A DNA stretch of 64,000 bases, from contig PAME01000018.1 of the NCBI GenBank assembly GCA_002707155.1, positions 248,001-312,000 on the forward strand. Reading direction: 5' to 3'. Positions 54,137-63,340 of this stretch are shown piece by piece; the stretch's first letter is position 1, and every line of letters begins with the position of its first letter. The DNA is from Crocinitomicaceae bacterium. Its GTDB lineage: Bacteria > Bacteroidota > Bacteroidia > Flavobacteriales_G > Salibacteraceae. Under the pieces are notes generated by a model. It was not told the origin of the DNA and did no database searches. It was given only the letters and a program-made list of their open reading frames with translations. The position numbers and the translations under genes were made by a program.

Positions 54137-55383
54137 TAATCGCTTATTTTATAAAGCGCCAATCCACTTCTTATCTTAGGCTCAATGTAGGTGCTTTTAG
54201 GAGGCATATAGGAATGCATATCTGCAACATTCTTTAATTGATCAATAGTGACAGGGTGCAAGGCAAAAGCAACTTTCATTTTACCTGAGTCCACCAATTT
54301 TGTGAGCATTTCAGTGTCATTTCGTGCGCCATAGAACTGAACGCGCTTATCTTTTCGCAAATCTCCAATACCGAGAATGGGTTCTAAAATATTTTTGGAG
54401 AGAATCGAAACATCGAGCTTTTCCACTGGGTGATTCTGATCAAAGGTTCCTATTTTAGCGTCTAATGCATACCAGATACCAGAAAGGTACATTCCAATCT
54501 GATTGTAAGACTTAGGTTTAAATGCAGTCACGCTAAGTTCGGTAACATCGAAAAAATCATTCAGTTTAGTCAAGAACTCTTCATCACTTAAGCCATTCAG
54601 GTCTTCGACCACACGATTGAATTCCAGTATATTCAGTTCACTTTCTGGCACAAAAAAGCTCATTAGATAATTGTACTTCTCTGTTCCTTTGTGATCTGGA
54701 TTTTTGCGTCGTAGCTCATGTCCCAATAAATTGGAAGACGCACAACGGTGGTGTCCATCCGCAATATACAGCGCATCAAAACTTTCAAATCGCTTTTGAA
54801 TTAACTGGATATCTTCTGTATTGGAAATTTTCCAGAATTGATGGCAAGCACCATTGGCACTCATATAATCGTATTCTGCAACTTCTTGTAAGCATTTTTC
54901 TAGCACTGCTTTAATACGATCATCATCTGGATAGGTCATCAGAACCGGCTCGGCATTCATATCGGTAGTTTCTAAATAATTTTTAAAAACTACTTCTCGC
55001 TTTAGAATGGTGTGCTCGTGTTTTTTTATGGTTCCATTTTCGTAATCGTCGATAGACGCACCTGCTATAATGCCAGTAAAAATTTTTCCTTTAAACTTCT
55101 GACGGTAAACGTAAAAACTATCTTCCTCATCCTGAATAAATGTGCCTTCTTGAATAAATTGCTGGTACTTATCCCGAACTTTTTTAAATCGATTAATGGT
55201 ATTTGATTTGGTTTTTTTACGATCTCCAAACTCTGGATTAATGATGTTTATAAAAGAGTAGGGGTTTGTACTCAGTTTATGCGATAGTCCAGACCGAGAA
55301 TAAGATACAAAAGACCTGGAAGCTACTAAATGCACCATATTTCTTGGTGGACGGAATGCTCTAAAAGGAATGATTCTAGCCAT
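54136..55383 (-). CDS. DUF1015 family protein
   Basis: 415 residues. MARIIPFRAFRPP is the typical start, and ALYIADGHHRCASSNLLG is the family hallmark with His pair. DUF1015 is a cytoplasmic family of unknown function, often beside serA and serC in Bacteroidota, as here. The start directly follows a T7 run at the end of a short hairpin, and a -7 box lies before that hairpin. The stop overlaps the NUDIX start. Confidence 0.93.
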   Translation of the reverse strand: MARIIPFRAFRPPRNMVHLVASRSFVSYSRSGLSHKLSTNPYSFINIINPEFGDRKKTKSNTINRFKKVRDKYQQFIQEGTFIQDEEDSFYVYRQKFKGKIFTGIIAGASIDDYENGTIKKHEHTILKREVVFKNYLETTDMNAEPVLMTYPDDDRIKAVLEKCLQEVAEYDYMSANGACHQFWKISNTEDIQLIQKRFESFDALYIADGHHRCASSNLLGHELRRKNPDHKGTEKYNYLMSFFVPESELNILEFNRVVEDLNGLSDEEFLTKLNDFFDVTELSVTAFKPKSYNQIGMYLSGIWYALDAKIGTFDQNHPVEKLDVSILSKNILEPILGIGDLRKDKRVQFYGARNDTEMLTKLVDSGKMKVAFALHPVTIDQLKNVADMHSYMPPKSTYIEPKIRSGLALYKISD

Positions 55384-55414
55384 AAAAAAACGCGACAGTT
55401 TTGGCTTCCGCGTT
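55384..55414 (-). terminator. Short hairpin with T7 run abutting the DUF1015 start
   Basis: Minus-strand AACGCG ... CGCGTT (6 pairs, 14-base loop) followed by seven T that run directly into the ATG. It may end the serC-serA transcript or be a leader hairpin of DUF1015. Confidence 0.6.
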
Positions 55415-55415
55415 G

Positions 55416-55423
55416 CAAATATA
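55416..55423 (-). promoter_or_regulatory. -7 box before the DUF1015 hairpin
   Basis: TATATTTG on the minus strand matches TAnnTTTG exactly and directly precedes the hairpin, in the 56-base gap after serA. Confidence 0.45.
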
Positions 55424-55439
55424 CTTTGTGTAAAGAGAC

Positions 55440-56390
55440 TTAGCTATTCCCAATTATAAAATTCGCTAATTCTTCACCAATTCTGTCTTGCGCTTCTAAG
55501 GTAGCTGCTCCAATGTGCGGAGTAGTAGCAATCTTAGCATGTGTCAGCAAGGCTGTATCTGGCGTTGGCTCGTTCTCGAAAACGTCCAATGCACAAGCTG
55601 CTACTTTACCACTATCTAAAGCGGCTAACAAATCACTTTCTTCGATAACACCACCTCGGGCAATGTTTACTAGATACACACCGTCCTTCATTTTGGCGAA
55701 TTCATTTGCTGCTATTACAGCGCTTCCGTCGGCTTGCTTTGGCACGTGCAGCGAAATAAAATCGGAATTAGCCATCAATTCATCCATTCCAATAGTACCA
55801 ATAGAAACAGAAAACGGTTTGCCTTGTAAATTCAGGTTAATCTCAGCTTTATCTACAAATGGATCGTGCGCAATTAAATTGATACCGCAACCAATAGCGT
55901 ATTGAGCAACTGCTTGACCAATTCTACCAAAACCAACAATACCGAGCGTTTTTCCTCTTAATTCTAAACCTTTTCCGTATTTCTTTTTGAGTTTTTTGAA
56001 TTCCGTTGCGCCGTTTACGGGCATTTCTTTGTTAGCATCGTAAGTCATTCTTACCAAGCTAAACAACTGTGTCATGACCAATTCAGCAACTGACTGAGAA
56101 GAAGCAGCTGGAGTATTGAACACATGTAGTCCTTTTGAACGCCCGTATTCCACATCAATATTATCCATTCCAACTCCACCGCGACCAATCATTCTAAGAT
56201 TTGGACAGGCATCCATAACTTCTTTTCTGACCGTGGTAGCCGAACGTACCAAAACCACTTCGTAATTTTCATTATTTATGGCATCAATCAAGTTTTCTTG
56301 TGCAACTGTTTCGGTTACTACCTTGTGTCCAGCTTGCTCGAGTAATACTTTTCCTGAATTTGCTATTCCGTCGTTTGCTAAAATATTCAT
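55440..56390 (-). CDS. serA: D-3-phosphoglycerate dehydrogenase (short form)
   Basis: 316 residues. It has the NAD-binding GIVGFGRIGQAVA, the catalytic Arg in NIARGGVIEE, Glu in ENEP and His in TPHIGAAT. There is no ACT or other regulatory domain, so it is the short form; the family is shared with other D-2-hydroxyacid dehydrogenases. The adjacent serC supports the serine-pathway role. It follows serC after a 145-base gap that holds a palindromic repeat, and precedes DUF1015. Confidence 0.93.
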   Translation of the reverse strand: MNILANDGIANSGKVLLEQAGHKVVTETVAQENLIDAINNENYEVVLVRSATTVRKEVMDACPNLRMIGRGGVGMDNIDVEYGRSKGLHVFNTPAASSQSVAELVMTQLFSLVRMTYDANKEMPVNGATEFKKLKKKYGKGLELRGKTLGIVGFGRIGQAVAQYAIGCGINLIAHDPFVDKAEINLNLQGKPFSVSIGTIGMDELMANSDFISLHVPKQADGSAVIAANEFAKMKDGVYLVNIARGGVIEESDLLAALDSGKVAACALDVFENEPTPDTALLTHAKIATTPHIGAATLEAQDRIGEELANFIIGNS

Positions 56391-56420
56391 GTTCGTTTTT
56401 TTAAAATTTCCAACCTCTTT

Positions 56421-56511
56421 GTCATGCTGGAAATTGTGCTGAATTTAATTCAGTATTTCACCAGCATCTCTTGTTTTGAATGTCGAGATTCTGAAACAAG
56501 TTCAGAATGAC
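56421..56511. repeat. Dispersed intergenic palindrome, copy C
   Basis: Outer arms GTCATGCTGGAAATT at 56421-56435 and ...GTTCAGAATGAC ending at 56511 pair at their ends (GTCAT/ATGAC, ATCTC/GAGAT), and an inner hairpin (GCTGAATTTAATTCAG) lies in the left arm. It is the most diverged of the three copies and sits between serC and serA. Confidence 0.75.
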
Positions 56512-56535
56512 AGTAGATGAGATTAATTATGAGTT

Positions 56536-57606
56536 TTAAACTGTTTTTTCTAATGCTTTCATGCAATCCACCAACACCTGCACGCTTTCTACCGGCAAGG
56601 CATTATACATTGAGGCTCTATATCCGCCTACCGAACGATGACCTTTTATACCGCTAATGTTTGCGTCATTCCAAAGTTTATCAAATGCTTCTTTGTGCGC
56701 TTCGTCTTTCAAAACAAAACAAGCGTTCATGTTGGAGCGATCTACTTTGTTTGCAGTTCCCTCAAATAATGGATTGCGGTCAATTTCGTTGTACAGCAAA
56801 GCTGCTTTTTCGTTGTTTTTAGCTTCAATCCAAGCTAGTCCTCCATTGGCTTTTAACCAGCGTAAAGTAAGCATAGACACATAGGTAGAAAATACCGGTG
56901 GTGTATTGAACATAGAGTCTTTAGACGCATGAATTTGCAAGTCTAAATAAGCAGGAATCGTTCTTCCGTTTCTTCCAAACACTTCATCTTTTACAATGTA
57001 AAGCGTTGCTCCGGCAGGACCCAAGTTTTTTTGAGCTCCAGCATAAATCAAATCAAATTGGGAAATATCTACTTGCTTAGAGAAAATGTCAGAAGACATA
57101 TCGCAAACCAAAGGAACCGAGCAGCTCGGAAAGCTTTTCATTTGAGTTCCGTATATCGTATTGTTAGAGGTGCAGTGAAAGTAATCTACATCGCTAGGCA
57201 CGGTATAGTCTTTTGGAATATAGTTGTAATTGGCGTCTTTTGAAGAACCCAATACTTCTACCGCACCAAAGTTTTTTGCTTCTTTAATGGCCTTGTTAGC
57301 CCAGGCACCAGTATCGGTGTAGGCTGCTTTACCGTTTTCTCGCATCAGATTCATAACCGTAATTAAGAAGCCTAAACTGGCACCACCTTGCAAAAAGATT
57401 ACCGAGTAGCCCTCAGGCACATTCAATACTTCTTTGACAAGGGCAGTGGCCTCATCCATAACGGCGACGAAACTTTTACTTCGATGTGAAATTTCCAATA
57501 AAGAAAGATCCAGGTTATCAAAATTGCCAACTGCTGCTTGAGCTTCTTTTAATACCGATTCGTCCAATATACAAGGACCTGCACTGTAATTGTGAACTTT
57601 AGCCAT
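56536..57606 (-). CDS. serC: Phosphoserine aminotransferase
   Basis: 356 residues, the usual size. It has HNYSAGPCILDESVL at the start, the PLP lysine in AGAQKNLGPAGATLY and the C-terminal GHRSVGGYRASMYNA. It converts 3-phosphohydroxypyruvate to phosphoserine (and serves in pyridoxal phosphate synthesis in some bacteria). It precedes serA in the same direction. No promoter box is clear to me. Confidence 0.97.
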   Translation of the reverse strand: MAKVHNYSAGPCILDESVLKEAQAAVGNFDNLDLSLLEISHRSKSFVAVMDEATALVKEVLNVPEGYSVIFLQGGASLGFLITVMNLMRENGKAAYTDTGAWANKAIKEAKNFGAVEVLGSSKDANYNYIPKDYTVPSDVDYFHCTSNNTIYGTQMKSFPSCSVPLVCDMSSDIFSKQVDISQFDLIYAGAQKNLGPAGATLYIVKDEVFGRNGRTIPAYLDLQIHASKDSMFNTPPVFSTYVSMLTLRWLKANGGLAWIEAKNNEKAALLYNEIDRNPLFEGTANKVDRSNMNACFVLKDEAHKEAFDKLWNDANISGIKGHRSVGGYRASMYNALPVESVQVLVDCMKALEKTV

Positions 57607-57701
57607 AATTATTGTTTGAATTATAATGGATTGCGAAAATCTTAAAAAAAAATTAAACAGCCGGTAGGATAAGCATTAATTACCAGTTAAGAAATCAACA
57701 C

Positions 57702-58550
57702 TTACTTAATAGCACTTTTTTTTCCGGGTTTTGCGTAAAGGGATTCTTTCAACTTTTCAATGGAGGATTGGTATTCAAAAGCATCTTCAACAAACTTATA
57801 ATTGACTGGGTCAAAGCAAATTTTGTAGCAATAAATGGCAAATTCAAGTCGAGTTACCTCAAATTGCATCAGTTGCATGATTTCCATAATTTGAATGGAG
57901 GAAAAACAATTTTCATCGGCCATTTTTTTTGCTTTATCCAGCAATAAGTCTCCGTAGTCTTCAGATTTTAATTGCTTCATTACTAGCTCAAAACCTACAG
58001 GGAGCAGCGGGTTTTTACATTGAAAGTTAGTGTCTTTTGGTGCTTGATCTAGCGTGTCAATTTCTAGAGCAAGGCTGTCCACTCCTTTTGGTTCAGCAAT
58101 TTTGGGGTCGGGAATATTTATTTCTAGCAGGGAATCGACAATTACATCTGCTTTTTCAAGCTTTTTAATTTCAGAACTGTCTTGGATTACAGGAACTTCG
58201 ATTTCTTCTTTCAGCACCGAATCTACTTGAGTAAGTTCGTACCAGCTTCTTCCGGTATTTTCATACAGCAAGACTTCATAGGTTAAAACGGAACTAGGAG
58301 CGAGGTTGATCTTTTTTTGAATAGTGCTTGTTTGGCCAGCTTGAAATAAAACCCTTAAATGATGAGGGCCAGGAGGGAGGTTTTTAACTTTTACCTTCCA
58401 TTTGGGAGCGTCATTTTCCTTAAGACCATTAACGAACAACGTGAAGGATTTTTTTTCGCCGCTGTACACTTGAACCTCACCGTTTTGAGCATAGCCCATT
58501 AATGAGAGAAAGCTCACAAGAAAAATCGATATGTGCAATTTAATGCTCAC
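57702..58550 (-). CDS. Secreted DUF4476 protein
   Basis: 282 residues. Signal peptide about 1-21, a beta domain (about 25-105), a Glu/Ser/Asp linker and a C-terminal helical domain (about 185-275) with CFSSIQIMEIMQLMQFEVTR and AIYCYKICFDPVNYKFV, the DUF4476 signature. The function is unknown. The start overlaps the preceding gene by 4 bases, so the two form an operon. Confidence 0.88.
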   Translation of the reverse strand: MSIKLHISIFLVSFLSLMGYAQNGEVQVYSGEKKSFTLFVNGLKENDAPKWKVKVKNLPPGPHHLRVLFQAGQTSTIQKKINLAPSSVLTYEVLLYENTGRSWYELTQVDSVLKEEIEVPVIQDSSEIKKLEKADVIVDSLLEINIPDPKIAEPKGVDSLALEIDTLDQAPKDTNFQCKNPLLPVGFELVMKQLKSEDYGDLLLDKAKKMADENCFSSIQIMEIMQLMQFEVTRLEFAIYCYKICFDPVNYKFVEDAFEYQSSIEKLKESLYAKPGKKSAIK

Positions 58551-59416
58551 TCTAATCGAATATTGGTTTCAGGAACGGTATAATTTTCCATACCTTGATT
58601 TCCACGTACATCAATGTTTTGAATAAAATACCAATAATCATTTCTAAATTCAAAACCGTCGAAACTTAGGTCTGGTACGTAAAACTCAAATACTCCCTCA
58701 AGTCCTTTGTTGAGTGGCACTAAATGGTCAAAAACAATGCGGTCTTCTTTTTCATGGTACTTTAAAGAGGCGTTTACTTCGCTAGAGTATTCAAGAAAAA
58801 ATCGTGTAATGTCTCTGAATGGAGGTCCAAAAATCTTTTTTCCCATTTGCCAGCTTTCTGTGCGTTTGTTAAAATACAATACATCAATTACTTTTTTGAG
58901 GCTACTTCCCGTATTGCCATCCCAACCTAATAACACGTAGTACCTTTCTTTCTCCTTGTTTTTAACTGGAATTATTTCGTAGTAGAGTGCGCCAAACCAA
59001 TTGTCAGTTTTGGTGATTTTAAATTCTGGAGATAGGAGCATTTTTGATTGGTCAATAAGTTCAATAACTTCTCCTTTTTTAAACTTTATAAAAGCATAAT
59101 ACTCATACTCGCTAAATTCTTTTAGAATATTCCAGGTATAAATTTCAAATTGTTTGTCTGGGGATTTAACGTGCCCGAAACTCGGAATACTATCGTTTTC
59201 AAAATCCAGTTCCAGTTCGATTGCCTTTTTGACTTCATTTCTAAACTCTTGATTATAGGATGGTATTTCTTTGTCGTTTTCTGCCTGAAGGCTATTGGCT
59301 CTTAGCGTCTTAAGTCGAAGGGTTAAGTCAAGCTCCGATGGGCGGTTTGTTGTTTGCGCAATAGCACAAAAAGCAAGGAGTTGAATGAATAAAAATGTAG
59401 CAGTAAATTTTCTCAT
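58547..59416 (-). CDS. Secreted protein of unknown function
   Basis: 289 residues from ATG 59416. Signal peptide about 1-20 (RKFTATFLFIQLLAFCAIAQ). A mixed alpha/beta body (FEIYTWNILKEFSEYEYYAF, WFGALYYEIIPVKNKE, YYVLLGWDGNTGSSLKKV) follows. I recognise no family name. A longer frame from 59476 is open but includes the terminator and -7 box and is spurious. It overlaps DUF4476 by 4 bases. Confidence 0.8.
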   Translation of the reverse strand: MRKFTATFLFIQLLAFCAIAQTTNRPSELDLTLRLKTLRANSLQAENDKEIPSYNQEFRNEVKKAIELELDFENDSIPSFGHVKSPDKQFEIYTWNILKEFSEYEYYAFIKFKKGEVIELIDQSKMLLSPEFKITKTDNWFGALYYEIIPVKNKEKERYYVLLGWDGNTGSSLKKVIDVLYFNKRTESWQMGKKIFGPPFRDITRFFLEYSSEVNASLKYHEKEDRIVFDHLVPLNKGLEGVFEFYVPDLSFDGFEFRNDYWYFIQNIDVRGNQGMENYTVPETNIRLE

Positions 59417-59433
59417 GCAGTTTGACCAACTAA

Positions 59434-59441
59434 CAAAAGTA
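59434..59441 (-). promoter_or_regulatory. -7 box of the DUF4476 operon
   Basis: TACTTTTG on the minus strand matches TAnnTTTG, just after the ferredoxin terminator and 17 bases before the start at 59416. Confidence 0.5.
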
Positions 59442-59468
59442 AAGCCAGATATTAAGCTATCTGGCTTT
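59441..59468 (-). terminator. Terminator hairpin after the ferredoxin gene
   Basis: AAAGCCAGAT / ATCTGGCTTT, 8-base loop, 46 bases after the ferredoxin stop. Its T-run is interrupted, so it may be weak. Confidence 0.65.
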
Positions 59469-59514
59469 AAACTCATCAGTTGTTAACTTAGTATGTTTAA
59501 TTGAACGCAATCAA

Positions 59515-59862
59515 TCAAACGTGCATAAAATCTTTTTTCTCTAATAAAAAGGCTTCAGTTTCTTCATTTTCTGGATCATCAACACAACAGTCTACTGGGC
59601 AAACCGCAGCACATTGTGGCTCATCATGAAACCCTTTGCATTCGGTGCATTTATCAGTAACGATATAAAAGAAATCCATTGAAACTGCGTCTTGCTCATT
59701 ATCAGCTTCATACGTATTCTTCATTGGAGTGGTCACAGATCCTGATAAAGCAGTGCCGTCAGACATTCTCCATTCTACACCACCTTCGTATATTGCATTA
59801 TTTGGGCATTCTGGTTCACATGCTCCACAATTAATACATTCTTCTGTTATCATTATTGCCAT
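59515..59862 (-). CDS. 2[4Fe-4S] ferredoxin
   Basis: 115 residues from ATG 59862. Two cluster motifs: CINCGACEPECPNNAI (CxxCxxCxxxCP) and CTECKGFHDEPQCAAVCPVDC, in which eight residues lie between the second and third Cys, as in the Allochromatium-type ferredoxins. An insert (about 25-60) separates the motifs. It is an electron carrier for reductases. It is divergent from the acyl-CoA reductase gene, and their -7 boxes nearly overlap. A longer frame upstream is spurious. Confidence 0.93.
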   Translation of the reverse strand: MAIMITEECINCGACEPECPNNAIYEGGVEWRMSDGTALSGSVTTPMKNTYEADNEQDAVSMDFFYIVTDKCTECKGFHDEPQCAAVCPVDCCVDDPENEETEAFLLEKKDFMHV

Positions 59863-59892
59863 AACCCGTGTTTTTATAAATTCTGATTCACC

Positions 59893-59900
59893 TAATTTTG
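59893..59900 (+). promoter_or_regulatory. -7 box of the acyl-CoA reductase gene
   Basis: TAATTTTG on the plus strand matches TAnnTTTG; the start codon at 59950 follows 49 bases after it. Confidence 0.4.
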
Positions 59901-59903
59901 CTG

Positions 59904-59911
59904 CAAAGATA
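59904..59911 (-). promoter_or_regulatory. -7 box of the ferredoxin gene
   Basis: TATCTTTG on the minus strand matches TAnnTTTG, 41 bases before the start at 59862 and only 3 bases from the plus-strand box, so the two promoters face across each other. Confidence 0.45.
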
Positions 59912-59949
59912 TTCAGCAACTCTAAATTTTAAATACCAAACAGTATTAA

Positions 59950-60948
59950 ATGAATATAGAACAAAGGTTACAAGTTTTTGTTGAACTGGGCAAGATTTTA
60001 TCAGAAGTGACGGAAGAGTCTGTTGCTACTTTGCAAACTGCAAAACATAAAAACGGTTGGTTTAATCCAGATCAATCGCAACTTGCGTTTACAAACTGGT
60101 CGAATGCTTTAACTGCGGAAAATGTAAAGCATTGGGTGGCAATGTACCCTGAATTGAATAATACCATTACGCCTAAGAAAGTCGGATTAATAATGGCGGG
60201 AAACATTCCATTGGTTGGCTTGCATGATTTGATAAGTGTTTTACTTACTGGGCATAACGCGGTTGTAAAGCTATCATCTGAAGATACCACTCTTATGAGT
60301 TATATAATCAGCAAGATAAAAAGGATTTCTCCAGAACTTGGCTCTAGAATAGAAATTGCAGAACGACTTTCCGATATCGAAGCGGTAATAGCAACGGGTA
60401 GCAATAATTCGTCGCGTTACTTTGAAGCTTATTTTGGTAAATACCCAAACATAATCAGGAAGAATAGAACTTCAGTCGCGATCCTAGAGGTAAATGAAAG
60501 TTCGACTGATTTGAGAAAGTTAGGGCAAGATATATTTACGTTTTATGGCTTGGGATGCAGAAACGTGACGAAGTTGTATGTTCCAATTGGCTACAATTTT
60601 AATTTATTTTACGAATCCATTATAGATTGCGCTTCAGTGCTTGACAACATTAAGTATGTGCACAATTACGATTACCATAAGACTCTGTTTCTGCTAAATA
60701 GTCAGCAATTGCTTGATAATGAGTTTTTGCTCGTAAAAGAAGATGCCAACTTACGGTCTCCTATAGGCGTCATACATTATGAATATACAAGCGTTGATAA
60801 GAAGGAATTGGTCAAAAAACTAAATAAAAGCGAAGAAATTCAGTGTGTTGTTGATAATCAGCAACTTAAGTTTGGCGAGGCGCAAAACCCTCAATTGTGG
60901 GATTACGCAGATGATGTGGATACACTAAGGTTTCTTTTGAATTTGTAA
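59950..60948 (+). CDS. Acyl-CoA reductase (LuxC-like)
   Basis: 332 residues of the aldehyde-dehydrogenase-related LuxC group. GLGCRNVTKLYVP holds the likely catalytic cysteine (Cys203), and IMAGNIPLVGLHDLISVL and IATGSNNSSRYFEAYF are part of the cofactor region. LuxC enzymes reduce acyl-CoA to a fatty aldehyde. The length is shorter than LuxC of luminous bacteria (about 480 residues), as is common for the Bacteroidota form. It pairs with a divergent ferredoxin gene. Confidence 0.88.
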   Translation: MNIEQRLQVFVELGKILSEVTEESVATLQTAKHKNGWFNPDQSQLAFTNWSNALTAENVKHWVAMYPELNNTITPKKVGLIMAGNIPLVGLHDLISVLLTGHNAVVKLSSEDTTLMSYIISKIKRISPELGSRIEIAERLSDIEAVIATGSNNSSRYFEAYFGKYPNIIRKNRTSVAILEVNESSTDLRKLGQDIFTFYGLGCRNVTKLYVPIGYNFNLFYESIIDCASVLDNIKYVHNYDYHKTLFLLNSQQLLDNEFLLVKEDANLRSPIGVIHYEYTSVDKKELVKKLNKSEEIQCVVDNQQLKFGEAQNPQLWDYADDVDTLRFLLNL

Positions 60949-61006
60949 TTATTATTTGATTATTGTAATTAATGCCTTTATTTTGGCGCAGCATTAAGAT
61001 AAGCTT

Positions 61007-63328
61007 ATGAAATTATTTCTTGAAAGTATTTTTACCTCACTTTTAGTACTGGTATTGTTATGCTTTAGTTCACAGGTTAATGCCCAGCAAGTGCTGTTAA
61101 CAGACGATTTTAGTGCTGGTCCGGGTAATTGGACGTTGAATACTTCTGATCAAGTTAATGGCGGATTTGCCGCTGGAGGTGGTGCTGAAAACCTTTGGAT
61201 TGTGAATAATATTTACGCAGGAAGTGTTCCTGGCTTTGTTCAACCTACACAAAATCAGCCTGCAGGAATCTCTGGTTCACCAAATTCGCAGTATTTGCAT
61301 ATTGTATCTCAAAACTTTTCTACGGCCTCTATATTAAACTGTAATTATCAATTTCAACAACAAGTTGGAAACGAAGTTTACATGACTAGAATGTCAAGTC
61401 CAGTTAACACAACCGGCCTTCAAGATATAAAGTTTAAATTTTGGTGGTTAAATTATGCCGAAGGAACAATTCCAACTGGGCAGCCAGCTTCGGGTCAAGT
61501 TGTTTACAGTACTGACGGAGGTACAACTTGGCTACCAACTGGATTTGCAATGGCTAATGATTCAACTTGGGAAGATACGACCTTATCGCTTCCTACTTTT
61601 AGTAACCAAGCTGCGTTGAGCTTTGGCTTTATTTTCGTAAATCCTGATACAGGTGTAGTCCCAATAAACCGACCGGCGTTTGCTGTTGATGATATTTCAA
61701 TTACTGGTGTTCCATCGGGAACTCCAAGTGCTGATTTTACAGGTACACCAACTTTAGTTTGTAAAGGCGACTGTGTTCAGTTTACAGATGTTTCTACTGG
61801 AAATCCTACCCAATGGAAGTGGAGTTTCGGGACAGGAATAGCAGCAGATACTTCAAATGTTCAGAATCCCAATTTTTGTTTTAATAACGTCGGGAACTTT
61901 TCAATATCACTTACAGGTTCAAATTCAGTAGGTTCAGGAGCAACCACTACCAAAACGGGGTATATCCAAGTAGTTGATTGCAATACTCCTCCCGATGCAA
62001 ATTTTAGCATGAATGGTTCAAAGGCGGTTAACATTACTATTTGTGCTGGCGATTCTATTGCTTTTATAGATTCAAGTTTGGGAGTTGTAAACTCTAGATA
62101 TTGGTCTTTTCCTGGAGCACAGGATGATTCGGGTAGATGTAGGTTGAAAAATGATACCAATGCATTCGTTGGTGTATTTTATCCTTGCGCTGGCAATGGA
62201 GGTAGAGATACTTCGTATACGGTTACACTCAATGTTTCTGGTACTGGTGGTGCCGATTTTGTTACCAAAAATGTATTTGTAAAAGGCTGTGTACCTGCTC
62301 GGGCAAGAATTAAAAATGAGAGCCAAAGAAAGATTTGTCAGGACGAATGCATTCAGCTGGAATACGATTATACAATAACAGATGAATTCTTTATCTCTAC
62401 CGACTCGATGACCTTTACATGGTATGCCGAAGGAATAAAAACAGACCAGTGGGATAGTAGCTTTTACTCTTATTTTGTAGCAGATACGAATGTGCTCAAC
62501 GATGCTTTTAGAACCGATAGCACATTAAGAGGTGACAAAATGAATTTATGTTACGTAGGAGAAGAAGATGTCATAAAAAATTGGGACATTACGTTAGTAG
62601 TTGAAAATATTTACGGCAAGGATTCGGTTGTCTATGAAGACTTTGTTTCTGTAATGTCCTTTCCGAAGGTCACAATGATATACGAAGACTCATTAATTGT
62701 TAGAGGTCATAGAGGTTTTCTAAGCACAAAACTGGATAGTAAAGGAGAACGCAACTATTGTAGAAATTTGAGGGAAGTTGAAAAGCTAAGAGGGGATACT
62801 TGTTGTTGTTTTAATTATTACTGGTTCTACCAAGACGATAACGGGGGATTTATAAGAGAAGATATAGAGCAATGGAATGAGCGATCAACTTTTGCTGAGC
62901 CTACTGAAGACACTTATTACCACGTTATTAAAGAGAATTACAACGGTTGCAGGGTAGTAGATTCTCTTCAAATCATTTTAAGAAAAGACGGTGACGATAT
63001 TCAGTATTCTGTTGGTGTTCCTACTATATTTTCTCCCGGCAGTGGAAGATATTCAAATAAAAACTTTTATGTATTTGGGAACGGTATAACCCAGATAAAC
63101 GTAAAGATTTATAATCGATTTGGACAGATTGTTTACAGTACAGAAGACGTAAATGAAATTGTGATAGAAGACCCCAGTAATCAGGGGGCAAAGTCAGGCT
63201 GGAGAGGAACCTTCCAAAACGAAACAGGAAGGGATTTAACCCCAGGAGTATATACCTACTTTATTCAGGTCACTCATGAGAACGGCGAATTTAAAGAACT
63301 ACAAGGAAACGTAACATTGGTGCGCTAA
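61007..63328 (+). CDS. Secreted protein with PKD and gliding-motility C-terminal domain
   Basis: 773 residues. Signal peptide about 1-27. A jelly-roll-like domain (about 30-235), a PKD domain (about 240-325, WKWSFGTGIAADTSNVQNP-type), a second immunoglobulin-like part (about 330-430), a Cys-rich middle (CCCFNYYWFYQDDNG) and a type B C-terminal domain (about 670-773, CHU_C) with VPTIFSPGSGRYSNKNF, INVKIYNRFGQIVYS and LTPGVYTYFIQV. Such proteins are exported by the T9SS and are often paired with a PorP/SprF-like protein, the next gene, 12 bases downstream. Confidence 0.93.
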   Translation: MKLFLESIFTSLLVLVLLCFSSQVNAQQVLLTDDFSAGPGNWTLNTSDQVNGGFAAGGGAENLWIVNNIYAGSVPGFVQPTQNQPAGISGSPNSQYLHIVSQNFSTASILNCNYQFQQQVGNEVYMTRMSSPVNTTGLQDIKFKFWWLNYAEGTIPTGQPASGQVVYSTDGGTTWLPTGFAMANDSTWEDTTLSLPTFSNQAALSFGFIFVNPDTGVVPINRPAFAVDDISITGVPSGTPSADFTGTPTLVCKGDCVQFTDVSTGNPTQWKWSFGTGIAADTSNVQNPNFCFNNVGNFSISLTGSNSVGSGATTTKTGYIQVVDCNTPPDANFSMNGSKAVNITICAGDSIAFIDSSLGVVNSRYWSFPGAQDDSGRCRLKNDTNAFVGVFYPCAGNGGRDTSYTVTLNVSGTGGADFVTKNVFVKGCVPARARIKNESQRKICQDECIQLEYDYTITDEFFISTDSMTFTWYAEGIKTDQWDSSFYSYFVADTNVLNDAFRTDSTLRGDKMNLCYVGEEDVIKNWDITLVVENIYGKDSVVYEDFVSVMSFPKVTMIYEDSLIVRGHRGFLSTKLDSKGERNYCRNLREVEKLRGDTCCCFNYYWFYQDDNGGFIREDIEQWNERSTFAEPTEDTYYHVIKENYNGCRVVDSLQIILRKDGDDIQYSVGVPTIFSPGSGRYSNKNFYVFGNGITQINVKIYNRFGQIVYSTEDVNEIVIEDPSNQGAKSGWRGTFQNETGRDLTPGVYTYFIQVTHENGEFKELQGNVTLVR

Positions 63329-63340
63329 ACGAAAGAATTG

